Part shown: positions 1-6,727 of the stretch, piece after piece
Layout: each line of letters opens with the position of its first letter
Position numbering within the stretch: position 1 is the first letter of the stretch
Assembly: GCF_020731285.1 (NCBI RefSeq)
Contig: NZ_JAJFOW010000008.1
Span: 1 to 64,000 of the forward strand
Length of the DNA: 64,000 bases
Reading direction: 5' to 3'
Origin: Cohnella baijiui
Lineage (GTDB): Bacteria > Bacillota > Bacilli > Paenibacillales > Paenibacillaceae
Notes under the pieces: model-generated
Databases searched by the model: none
Told to the model about the DNA's origin: nothing
The model's input: only the letters and a program-made list of their open reading frames with translations
Made by a program: the position numbers and the translations under genes

Positions 1-150
1 GACGCAGTTGCAGGAGAACAAGCAAAGGATGTCACTTTGTTTGCAAAATTTCTGCTCAATTGGCACGAAAACTGGCTTATTCGCAGGATTTCAAGATTGC
101 ACGGAGTACCGGATTGCATTGAACAAGAGGGCCCAAACCCGTACCGTTAG
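1..150 (+). pseudogene. Possible 3' remnant of an alpha/beta-hydrolase-like gene, cut by the window edge
   Basis: Frame 1 is open from base 1 to a TAG at 148-150 (49 codons), so any start lies outside the window. The translation contains LLNWHENW and then RLHGVPD. This loosely resembles the stretch before the 'HG..D' turn near the acidic residue of alpha/beta hydrolases. Later frames hold only short scraps, as if the C-terminus were broken by frameshifts. The similarity is weak and from memory; it could be non-coding. No ribosome site or conserved catalytic residue is visible. Confidence 0.2.
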
Positions 151-336
151 GATTACCGGCCTCCATGTTTTATTCATGTCTACAATCGGTCGCGATGGTG
201 CGCAGGTTACATATTTCCCCGTGCTTGCCGGTATTCGTCGTGCGCAACTGCGAGCTGCCGACGATTGGTGCATCGTCTGGTTCCACTCGGAGAGCCGTCA
301 GTAATTGGAAGACATTCTTGGCCGCTATCGGCAATC

Positions 337-362
337 GGAACATATTCTTGTCATCCGACACT
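337..362 (+). repeat. Dispersed 26-bp repeat, copy 1
   Basis: The 26 bases match the block at 6602-6627 at 25 of 26 positions, and a more diverged block at 54489-54514 at 19 of 26 without gaps. All share the core CATCCGACAC. All three copies lie between genes next to a terminator-like hairpin. They may be ends of a degraded mobile element or a genus-specific intergenic repeat; no transposase is next to any of them. Confidence 0.5.
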
Positions 363-371
363 CAAAGAATA

Positions 372-409
372 AGGGATCCTCTGACTGCCGCTACAGCCGG
401 AGAATCCCT
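372..409 (-). terminator. Likely terminator of the RibD_C gene at 445-981
   Basis: GGGAT at 373-377 pairs with ATCCC at 404-408, and CTC at 379-381 with GAG at 400-402, around one mismatch. On the minus strand the hairpin is followed by TTATTCTTT. It lies just past the stop codon of the minus-strand gene ending at 445. The U-tract is interrupted, so strength is uncertain. Confidence 0.4.
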
Positions 410-444
410 ATTAAAGTAACGTGCCCTTTAGGCCGCTGGGTCAA

Positions 445-981
445 CTAAGCTGGAACGTAGGTCAACCTGATAACCTGCTCGCCAATTCGATCGCTTGCCA
501 CGAGGCGCAGCGGCGGCCGCGGACCGGCGAAGAACGGCTTGCCGTGACCCAGCACGACTGGATGGAGATAGAGTCGATACTCATCAACGAGACCGAGCTC
601 CGTTAGACTGTGCGCCAACTCCGGCCCGGCAACTTCAATCTCCCCTTCACGCTGAGCCTTCAGCCCACGTATGGCTGCTGCGAGGTCGCCCTCGATCAGA
701 GAAGCGTTCGGACCGACGGACTTTAACGTCCTCGACACCACCCACTTCGGTTTGCTTTGCCACGCCGCTGCGAATTCCCCCTCCGGCGTATCCCATTCAA
801 AATGGTCTCCATCCCAAACCCGCATGGTCTCGTACATGCGGCGCCCGTACAAGCTGCCCGCCATGCCGCGCACGTCGTCGATGAAATGACGGAATAGCAC
901 GGGGTCGGGCTGAAATGCCGGGTGGTCGTGGTCGACGAACCCGTCCAGAGACTGGTTCAATGCGAAAACGATCTTTGCCAT
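445..981 (-). CDS. Dihydrofolate reductase family protein (RibD C-terminal domain)
   Basis: A 178-residue protein of the RibD_C/DHFR-like fold, opening with the family's N-terminal strand KIVFALNQSLDGFV. Further marks are LYGRRMYETM (the GR.TYE-type nucleotide-site segment), a central IEVAGPELAHSL and LHPVVLGHGKPFF near the end. Stand-alone members are usually NADPH-dependent oxidoreductases of unknown substrate, not true folate enzymes. The start is taken at the ATG at 981 because GGAG sits 10 bases before it; the in-frame GTG at 990 would sit 2 bases after that site. A short upstream frame (987-1040) ends 5 bases before this ATG, so the two may be translated together. It is one of three such genes within 5 kb, and they are only distantly alike. 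Confidence 0.85.
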   Translation of the reverse strand: MAKIVFALNQSLDGFVDHDHPAFQPDPVLFRHFIDDVRGMAGSLYGRRMYETMRVWDGDHFEWDTPEGEFAAAWQSKPKWVVSRTLKSVGPNASLIEGDLAAAIRGLKAQREGEIEVAGPELAHSLTELGLVDEYRLYLHPVVLGHGKPFFAGPRPPLRLVASDRIGEQVIRLTYVPA

Positions 982-986
982 GCGAC

Positions 987-1040
987 TCACTCTCCTCTCT
1001 GGTTTTCTCGCACATTCATCATCAGGAGTACACGTCCCAT
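987..1040 (-). CDS. Possible 17-residue leader peptide upstream of the RibD_C gene
   Basis: An AGGAGG site 6 bases before an ATG (1038-1040) opens an 18-codon frame, MGRVLLMMNVRENQRGE plus a TGA. The stop lies within the ribosome-site-to-start interval of the next gene, which suggests coupled translation. The ribosome site is stronger than that of the downstream gene. It could be a regulatory upstream ORF, the stub of a lost gene or chance; no family is recognised. Confidence 0.3.
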   Translation of the reverse strand: MGRVLLMMNVRENQRGE

Positions 1041-1537
1041 ATGCATCCTCCTTTATGTCTACATTTTATCTTCCAACAGCATGCCCGGTTTCTCATGGAT
1101 TGCTAATGTGCACAGTCCTGGCCCGACCGAATACAACTTTTGTTTACCGAAGGATGGTAAATTAAACAATTCTCCCGGTAGTTCAACGAGCTGCCGAAGA
1201 AGCACGGCTGCTTCACTTTTTCTCTCCTTTTACCGTTTTTTCAGTTATTGGAACTTTTCAAACTCTTGTTTTAACCAGATCTCTCATCATAATTTTCCAC
1301 AAATTACATAAGATCGTCAACGAAACTTGTAAATTAATATTTTATAGTATTTTATACATATATCAGTGATGAAGGGGAATATCCCTTTGGGCTATTGCCG
1401 ACTTGCTCGACGAGCTGCTAACCCGTGGCCGCGAGACTAAGAAAACCTTATGGACTTGATGAGTAACTCGTTGAACATGCGGTCTTGGAATGACGACGTA
1501 ACAAGCAACGAGCAGAAATCAAAAAACATTTTAAAAA

Positions 1538-1564
1538 GGGGCGTAGCTTATTTGGTCTCGCCCC
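1538..1564 (-). terminator. Orphan terminator-like hairpin 1
   Basis: GGGGCG (1538-1543) pairs with CGCCCC (1559-1564), with an inner AG/CT pair. On the minus strand it is followed by TTTTTAAAATGTTTTTT, a good U-tract. No gene lies upstream on that strand. Confidence 0.5.
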
Positions 1565-1671
1565 CTCTTCTCCTCCAAGTAGGATTTGAACTTTTGTCCT
1601 TTCATCGCTATCAAAATCGAATTTAATCGGCTAAAAAATGCGTGCTTCACTGGGCATGCCAAATAAAAAAA

Positions 1672-1686
1672 CCTTGGCCGTCAAGG
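1672..1686 (-). terminator. Orphan terminator-like hairpin 2
   Basis: CCTTG (1672-1676) pairs with CAAGG (1682-1686) around a 5-base loop. On the minus strand the hairpin runs straight into TTTTTTT. Confidence 0.45.
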
Positions 1687-1735
1687 CTTAAGGCTCCCGA
1701 TCCAGCGCCGGGTCGACTACAACTACAAAACAAAA

Positions 1736-1756
1736 ACTCCGCGCTGTGCGCGGAGT
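1736..1756 (-). terminator. Orphan terminator-like hairpin 3
   Basis: ACTCCGCGC (1736-1744) pairs perfectly with GCGCGGAGT (1748-1756) around TGT. The minus-strand tail is TTTTGTTTTG. The same tail also follows the terminator at 2823-2851, a hint of local duplication. Confidence 0.55.
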
Positions 1757-1900
1757 CAAATCAGTGTAAATTCTTTTCCTCGACGGATATCGATAATACT
1801 AGTGTTTCAAGTGGGCACATCGTCTTCTCATTGTGCCATGTCAATTTGACTGTCATGTCAGGGAGTAGCTGGATTGAAATGTCGCACCATCATTTAAGAA

Positions 1901-1929
1901 TTTACTTTATAAACCAATTAGTTTATTAT
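1901..1929 (+). promoter_or_regulatory. Promoter with an overlapping ArsR-type operator
   Basis: TTTACT (1901-1906) and TATTAT (1924-1929) form -35 and -10 boxes with a 17-base spacer. An inverted repeat ATAAAC-N6-GTTTAT (1909-1926) covers the spacer and the start of the -10, the usual place for a repressor of the ArsR family. The next start codon belongs to the truncated arsR-like frame at 1984, then the RibD_C gene at 2193. The operator therefore outlived its likely repressor. Confidence 0.55.
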
Positions 1930-1983
1930 AGAATTGTACATGATGATAGACAATTATTGAAAGGAGGAAAATACTTAATATGT

Positions 1984-2064
1984 ATGTCCAATGACATCTT
2001 TTCAGCGTTGGCTGTTTCGGCAAGACGAAAAATTATGGAATTGTTAGCCGCTCACAAGAAATAA
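1984..2064 (+). pseudogene. Truncated ArsR-family transcriptional regulator
   Basis: The frame starts MSNDIFSALAVSARRKIMEL and continues LLAAHKK before a TAA, 26 residues in all. That opening is typical of the first helix of small ArsR/SmtB-type repressors (D.F.ALA...RR.I...L). A full member has about 100 residues with a winged-helix DNA-binding core, which is missing here. AAAGGAGG lies at 1960-1967. Downstream bases to 2190 give no continuation in any frame, so this looks like a deletion rather than a point mutation. In related layouts such a repressor controls the adjacent oxidoreductase. Confidence 0.6.
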
Positions 2065-2192
2065 AAAGAACCTTCGGAAGACATGCCGCAACGTCATTGG
2101 GGAATGCAGCGCGATATGAAATCCAAAGATTTATTACTGAAGAACTATGGCACATGAAGTCAAAAATTCCAATATGAAAAGAGGATAAATGA

Positions 2193-2786
2193 ATGGGGAA
2201 AATAATTGTATCGGTACACAGTACATTGGATGGTGTTTTCACAGAACCACATGGAGACGAAAACAATTTTACAAGCTGGGCTATGCCTGGCATTACAGAT
2301 TCGTGGAATGACATTCTGACTATGGTCCAGCAGGCAGAAGCCATCTTGATGGGTCGGGTCACCTATGAAGGTTTATCACAAGCTTGGCCGTATATGGAGG
2401 GAGATTTTGCTGATGCCATGAACAATACGCCCAAGTATGTAGCAACCCGCAATATGAATATACGGGAAGTGTACTGGGGGGATTATAGCAGTACTATTTC
2501 CCTGCTTGCCGGTGACTTGAGCCAGAATATTGCTAAGCTCAAAAATAAAATCCAAGGCGATATCATGGTTACGGCGAGTTCCAGTCTTGTACAGAGTCTG
2601 ATTAATGCCAAGTTGGCGGATGAGATCAGCATGATAATCCATCCTGTTATCCTTGGCAGCGGCAAGCGCTACCTTGATAACATTACCGCTAGGAACGACT
2701 TGAAACTCTTAAATACTCAAATATATGAAACAAGTGGTTCAATGAAACTGGATTACGAGGTTATGGGCACCGTTTCGGGTTTGTAA
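2193..2786 (+). CDS. Dihydrofolate reductase family protein (RibD C-terminal domain)
   Basis: A 197-residue RibD_C/DHFR-like protein. It shows the N-terminal IIVSVHSTLDGVF strand, ILMGRVTYEGLSQAWP (GR.TYE nucleotide-site segment), DIMVTASSSLVQSL, and IHPVILGSGKRYL near the C-terminus. GAGGA precedes the ATG by 8 bases. It follows the truncated arsR frame and is probably transcribed from the promoter at 1901-1929, now perhaps without its repressor. Base composition is more AT-rich than in the other two family members here, which fits separate acquisition. The substrate is unknown. Confidence 0.85.
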   Translation: MGKIIVSVHSTLDGVFTEPHGDENNFTSWAMPGITDSWNDILTMVQQAEAILMGRVTYEGLSQAWPYMEGDFADAMNNTPKYVATRNMNIREVYWGDYSSTISLLAGDLSQNIAKLKNKIQGDIMVTASSSLVQSLINAKLADEISMIIHPVILGSGKRYLDNITARNDLKLLNTQIYETSGSMKLDYEVMGTVSGL

Positions 2787-2822
2787 CAAACCTGCAAACA
2801 TTCCGGGAACAAAACAAAAACT

Positions 2823-2851
2823 CCCCGCACAGCTAGGGAAGCTGTACGGGG
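2823..2851 (-). terminator. Terminator of the stalk-domain protein gene
   Basis: CCCCG/CGGGG and ACAGCT/AGCTGT pair across one mismatch. On the minus strand the hairpin is followed by AGTTTTTGTTTTG. It lies 19 bases after the stop of the minus-strand gene ending at 2870. Confidence 0.75.
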
Positions 2852-2869
2852 AATTCTCGAAACGTATGC

Positions 2870-3955
2870 TTATTTCAATTTAGCAACACCAGTTGCGATT
2901 TGCTCAATTTGAGCTTTAGTTAGGCTGTTATCCGCCGAGCTGATTGTTACATAACGATCGTCAATTTGGAAGCTCAGCATTGCAGTATCGCTTGGTGTAA
3001 ACCATTTTGCTTTCACACCGTTTGACAGCGTTACATTAGTGCTATCATAACCAACTGAGTAATCACGCGGCGAGATTTGTACGTTCATGTGCTTGAAAGA
3101 GAAACTCACGGAGTCACCGCTCGCTACTTTTTGGAACGCATCGTCTTTAGCCATTTTTGTAGGAGCATAGGCAGTTGTGAAGCCGTCAAACTTGGCAAAT
3201 TCGTCTTTGATCGCTTTTGTTTGAGCTGCTGTGTACGTTACAGTTGCCAGATCGGATTGTACTGCGCCAACTTTAGCTACGCTAACCACCACTTTCTCCA
3301 CTTGGGCTTTGCTCAGCGATTTGTTCGGGGAGCTTACCGTTACATAACGGTCATCCACTTTGACGGTCAACATGGATGTATCACCAATGGTGTACCATTT
3401 CGCATTTGCACCGTTCGATAAAGTTACGGTTGTACCATCATAATCGCTAGAGTAATCACGCGGCGATACATTCACCGTCATATTTTTGAAGAGCAGGTTC
3501 ACGCCGTCTTCAGTAGCAGCTACCTTTTGCAGGGCGTCGCCTTTGATCATCATTTGTGGTGCATATGCAGCTTCGAATCCGTCAAAGCCGGCAAAAGCTT
3601 TCTTGATTTCATCAAGCTGATCTGCTGTGTAATTTGTCAGTACCCATTGGTCTGTTGTGCTTGCACCAATGTAGATCGTATTTGTTTTGCTGTCATACTG
3701 GATTGGTGTGTTCAATGCGTTAGAAAGGGCGCGAACCGGCAGGTAAGTGGTGTCATGATAAGTAATTGGAGCCAGCTTATTGCCATTCTCGTCTTTAGGA
3801 ATATAAGTGCTGCCGTCGATTTTGAAGCCGATGCTGTAGTTCAGGAACGCATTGATCTTCTGCATATTTGTTCCGGCATATACCCCAGCCGCTCCCGAAA
3901 CCGTCATCCCTGCGATCATCATTGTTGCTACTGTTCTTTTAATGTTTTTGTTCAT
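2870..3955 (-). CDS. Secreted stalk-domain (copper amine oxidase N-like) protein with a duplicated domain
   Basis: A 361-residue exported protein. Residues 1-28 form a signal peptide ending near VYAG. Residues 35-100 resemble the 'copper amine oxidase N-terminal' stalk domain common in Paenibacillus surface proteins (LPVRALSNAL, then NTIYIG). After that come two tandem copies of an unrecognised domain of about 120 residues, roughly 104-230 and 237-361. Both contain F.GFD/FDGF, AYAP, SPRDYS..YD, TLSNG.KAKW and DDRYVT(V/I)SS, and end with a K(A)QVE/QIE helix. GGAG lies 9 bases before the ATG. The copies are alike in order and length, so the gene arose by internal duplication. Function is unknown; a wall or surface role is inferred from the export signal and stalk domain. 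Confidence 0.8.
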   Translation of the reverse strand: MNKNIKRTVATMMIAGMTVSGAAGVYAGTNMQKINAFLNYSIGFKIDGSTYIPKDENGNKLAPITYHDTTYLPVRALSNALNTPIQYDSKTNTIYIGASTTDQWVLTNYTADQLDEIKKAFAGFDGFEAAYAPQMMIKGDALQKVAATEDGVNLLFKNMTVNVSPRDYSSDYDGTTVTLSNGANAKWYTIGDTSMLTVKVDDRYVTVSSPNKSLSKAQVEKVVVSVAKVGAVQSDLATVTYTAAQTKAIKDEFAKFDGFTTAYAPTKMAKDDAFQKVASGDSVSFSFKHMNVQISPRDYSVGYDSTNVTLSNGVKAKWFTPSDTAMLSFQIDDRYVTISSADNSLTKAQIEQIATGVAKLK

Positions 3956-4126
3956 TTTATTATCTCCTTTTTGAGTTGGTTTTTTTGTTTTTTAACTTCT
4001 AACCTTTTTTTCTCTCTGACTTCTTTCTATGTTTGTTTGAAGCTCCCTTACAGACTTCAGTATATAGAGGTGATATCTCCAAAAAAATTCGAACTTGTAA
4101 CGAACCTGTAAACATTTCGTCTTCAA
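3956..4126. other. Upstream region of the stalk-protein gene
   Basis: The 171 bp are AT-rich and hold no ORF. They contain the GGAG ribosome site of the minus-strand gene (3962-3970). No convincing promoter pair was picked out by eye. Confidence 0.4.
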
Positions 4127-4551
4127 CTAACTCCCTAAGACCGGGAAATTAGCGCTGACCGTCAGCCCCATGCGGACAAATTCCCGTTGCATGGCAAGCA
4201 TAATCTCTGGCGATTTATGCGCAAATGACAGAAAAATCGGCAACCCCTTCTCCCTCTATAATGCCTGCATGCCGCGTGACACGAACAACCCCATTCCCTG
4301 AAGCGTATAGGGCGGATCTGCAGCAGCAGACAAATAGACTCACTCACCAGGTCATCATCGCCGACACATAATATCTTCTTTCCGATCCATGCATGCTGCT
4401 TCAAACAAGGGGTAGGGAGTAGCGTTTTGCGTGCTAACTCTTTCGTTGAAATCCCCGGGTTCAAGTAGCATTCGAGTAGTAGCTGCTCGATCACCTGAGG
4501 CCCTTCTTGCAGCCGGATATGCTGACTTGCTTGTTCAATGTACGTATTCAC
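4127..4551 (-). pseudogene. Collapsed bpsA-like gene (branched-chain polyamine synthase)
   Basis: The frame begins MNTYIEQASQHIRLQEG and continues through ISTKELARKTLLPTP, which matches my memory of the N-terminal winged-helix part of BpsA, N4-bis(aminopropyl)spermidine synthase. It then jumps to the Rossmann start IGKKILCVGDDDLVS, and after another jump and frame change to DPPYTLQGMGLFVSRG, the catalytic DPPY motif, and IFLSFAHKSPEIMLAMQREF. A TAG interrupts the frame after that motif (before REKGLP), and the C-terminal end is also lost. At least two internal deletions, one frameshift and one nonsense codon are visible. The intact enzyme has roughly 350 residues and makes branched polyamines. 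Confidence 0.7.
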
Positions 4552-4594
4552 TCAATCCCTCCTAAAAACTGTAATTTCACCCTTTTGAAAATAC

Positions 4595-4633
4595 AAAAAG
4601 GGCAGGAATGAACATACGTCATCCCTGCCCTTT
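4595..4633 (-). terminator. Terminator of the RibD_C gene at 4735-5304
   Basis: AAAGGGCAGG pairs with CCTGCCCTTT around a loop that can extend the stem with AATGA/TCATC. The minus-strand tail is TTTTTGTATTTTC. It lies about 100 bases past the stop at 4735. Confidence 0.75.
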
Positions 4634-4734
4634 ATGGACACTTCCAAGCTAAACACCGCTCAAAGACAGATTGATTATTGGCTGCCTTCTTGTTGCTATT
4701 CAACTATTGTGTCCCGTTAGAACACCTTGTACGG

Positions 4735-5304
4735 CTATTTCTCCAACTCATGGCGGGCCGCGATAATGCCCGACTTGAGCGTTCGGCTGGACAGCAGCTT
4801 GAGCCTGATTTTCTCGCCGTCGCCGTCGAATACCGATTTTCCGCCGCCCAGGACGACCGGACAAATTGTAAGCAGGAATTCGTCGATCAGGCCGAGCTTA
4901 AGCAGCGTCTTCGCCGCTCCCGGGCTGCCGAAGATAACGAGATTTTTGCCGGGCTGCTCCTTGAGTACTTTGATTTCCTCTGCGATATTGTCCTTGATCA
5001 GCATCGTATTGTTCCATTCCACCTTGTCCATCGTGCCGGAAATGACGATCTTCTTAACATCCTGCAGCCATTTGGCATGCTCGATACCGTGCCTCGACGC
5101 ATTCGGATTATCCAGCACCGTGGGCCAGTAGCTCTCCATCATGCGATACGTCGTGCGTCCGTAAACGGGAGCTCCGACTTCAGATACGATCTCCTCGGCG
5201 TATTTCTCTAATTCCTCATCGTACGGAATCCAATCGAGTCCTCCGTTCGAATCCGACGCATACCCGTCCAGCGACACATGCATGAACAATACGAGTTTTC
5301 TCAT
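4735..5304 (-). CDS. Dihydrofolate reductase family protein (RibD C-terminal domain)
   Basis: A 189-residue RibD_C/DHFR-like protein. It opens with LVLFMHVSLDGYASD, then has PVYGRTTYRMMESYWP for the nucleotide site, NLVIFGSPGAAKTL in the middle and ICPVVLGGGKSVF near the end, followed by a basic C-terminus. GGAG lies 8 bases before the ATG. This is the third such gene in 5 kb and has its own terminator, so it is not part of an operon with the others. Likely an NAD(P)H-dependent reductase; substrate unknown. Confidence 0.87.
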   Translation of the reverse strand: MRKLVLFMHVSLDGYASDSNGGLDWIPYDEELEKYAEEIVSEVGAPVYGRTTYRMMESYWPTVLDNPNASRHGIEHAKWLQDVKKIVISGTMDKVEWNNTMLIKDNIAEEIKVLKEQPGKNLVIFGSPGAAKTLLKLGLIDEFLLTICPVVLGGGKSVFDGDGEKIRLKLLSSRTLKSGIIAARHELEK

Positions 5305-5434
5305 GTCTATTTCTCCTCTGATTTCGATTTATGGCCGTTGGCCCGCGTTTCATCTTGCTGTTACATTCACTATAAATCATTACGTCACGTAAGGCTCAAG
5401 TGGAAATCTGAATCCCCCTGTTTCGTTTTTTCAG

Positions 5435-6316
5435 TTAATGGAACTTTTCAAACTCTTTGATAAAAGACCTGATAAGTCGTACACATTCAAGATCATGGGT
5501 CTCTAAAAGGAAATGCCCTCCATCTAAAATATGAATCTCGCAACGTTCTAACTCTTCATTGTAGCAAAGCACTTCTTTAACGTTAAAAAAAGGGTCATGA
5601 CGTCCCCAAAGAACGATACGTGGCGGTTGATATTTAAGATGGAATTCACGAATCAGAGGAAAACGCTCAACATGGTATTTATAGTCTTCAAACAGCTGCC
5701 ATTGTGCCTCTATATTGCCCTTCCTTGTCATTCGTTCCCAATCCAAGTGCCAACATTCCGGAGGTGTCAGATGTTGAAGTCTTTCCGGCAGACTTCCTAA
5801 ATATTGTGCTTTCGTCCCTTCAAAATGAAGCCAAGAGGGAATTTTCTGCTTATTCTCCAAAGTTGGATTCGCCCAATATTCTAATGTCGTTTTCCACGTT
5901 TCACCAAGTCCGACCCTATGTGCATTTCCGTTTTGAATGATGAGTCCCCGTATCCTCTCCGGCTCCCATAGCGCCAAAAAATAGCCAACTGGGCAACCGA
6001 AATCATGCAAGTACACATAAAACTGTTCTACTCTAATGTGATTAAGCAGTTGCTGCACTGCTTTAGCCATATTCTCAAAAGTATAGGAGTAGTCAGAAGG
6101 AAGCGGCGAGTCCGAGAAACCAAAACCCGGAAGATCCGGAGCTATGACATATGCGCCTTCGGCCAACGGTCTCATGACTTGTCTGAAAGTATGGGAGGAA
6201 CTGGGAAACCCATGAAGCAAAAGTATTGCAGGATTCAGAGGCGAACCAGCCTCCCGATAAAACAGTTTTATACCCTCGAGGGAAACTATGTTGTGGGTTA
6301 CATTTCCAATTGCCAT
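5435..6316 (-). CDS. Alpha/beta hydrolase, epoxide hydrolase/haloalkane dehalogenase-like
   Basis: A 293-residue cytosolic hydrolase. ILLLHGFPSSSHTFRQ gives the HGFP oxyanion loop. LHDFGCPVGY holds the nucleophile elbow, with Asp where esterases have Ser, as in epoxide hydrolases and dehalogenases (usual form HDWGGP). VLWGRHDPF supplies the acid and LDGGHFLLE the catalytic His. An aspartate nucleophile implies an ester intermediate from epoxides or alkyl halides, but the substrate cannot be read from sequence. The start is set at 6316 because AAGGA lies 8 bases before that ATG; the upstream extension lacks a ribosome site and family similarity. Confidence 0.82.
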   Translation of the reverse strand: MAIGNVTHNIVSLEGIKLFYREAGSPLNPAILLLHGFPSSSHTFRQVMRPLAEGAYVIAPDLPGFGFSDSPLPSDYSYTFENMAKAVQQLLNHIRVEQFYVYLHDFGCPVGYFLALWEPERIRGLIIQNGNAHRVGLGETWKTTLEYWANPTLENKQKIPSWLHFEGTKAQYLGSLPERLQHLTPPECWHLDWERMTRKGNIEAQWQLFEDYKYHVERFPLIREFHLKYQPPRIVLWGRHDPFFNVKEVLCYNEELERCEIHILDGGHFLLETHDLECVRLIRSFIKEFEKFH

Positions 6317-6664
6317 AATCAACATCCTTTCAATGAATTTTAGCGTCCGTGAAGCTTCGTTCATTGATTTGGTATCGCAACCGGTATAGATATTTACCCG
6401 ATTTACTTCGGGAATTCGCACTTACCCGTTCCTTGCTGCCTTGCCGGACTTGCCTCGTTATTACTTTCTGTTGTTCCGTGATTTGGTGCATTCCTGAAGC
6501 ATCGGGCATTTGGCACGGTGAGCCAGATCCGATTTGTACTGCCTATATCTCTCACGGTCCGTCAAACTATATTTCAGCTCATTTGTCATCAAACAGAAAT
6601 AGGAACATATTCTGGTCATCCGACACTTAGTTTCTCTGTTGCCGGTTTATTTTCAATCCAATCC
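6317..6664. other. Intergenic region with repeat copy 2
   Basis: These 348 bp contain no gene. They hold the second copy of the dispersed repeat (6602-6627) and the tail side of the terminator at 6671-6703. The open frames here have no ribosome sites and no family resemblance. Confidence 0.45.
6602..6627 (+). repeat. Dispersed 26-bp repeat, copy 2
   Basis: This copy differs from 337-362 at a single base and has the same orientation. Flanking sequence on both sides differs between the copies, so the conserved unit is short. Confidence 0.5.
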
Positions 6665-6670
6665 CAAAAA

Positions 6671-6703
6671 AGCCAAGAATCGCTGCAAGCTCGATCCTTG
6701 GCT
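6671..6703 (-). terminator. Terminator of the glycan-use cluster
   Basis: AGCCAAG (6671-6677) pairs with CTTGGCT (6697-6703), with ATCG/CGAT continuing the stem. On the minus strand TTTTTT follows directly. It lies 24 bases after the stop of the last gene in the cluster. Confidence 0.8.
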
Positions 6704-6727
6704 CCCTATTTGCTAAACTTTTCCCAA

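Larger units (their letters stand above)
1041..1900. other. Gene-poor stretch with three orphan hairpins
   Basis: No convincing gene was found in this 860-bp stretch on either strand. It is AT-rich around 1310-1370. It holds three terminator-like hairpins oriented to the minus strand (1538-1564, 1672-1686, 1736-1756), but no minus-strand gene lies upstream of them before the plus-strand promoter at 1901. A short frame near 1390-1470 (ADLLDELLTRGRE) looks protein-like but is not recognised. The region probably records gene loss. Confidence 0.5.

Noticed and set aside
982..990. GTG start at 990 for the RibD_C gene
   Set aside because: Only 2 bases from the ribosome site; the ATG at 981 has proper spacing.
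1568..1610. A GTTCAAATCC-like stretch on the minus strand resembling the T-arm of a tRNA
   Set aside because: No acceptor, anticodon or D-arm can be drawn around it.
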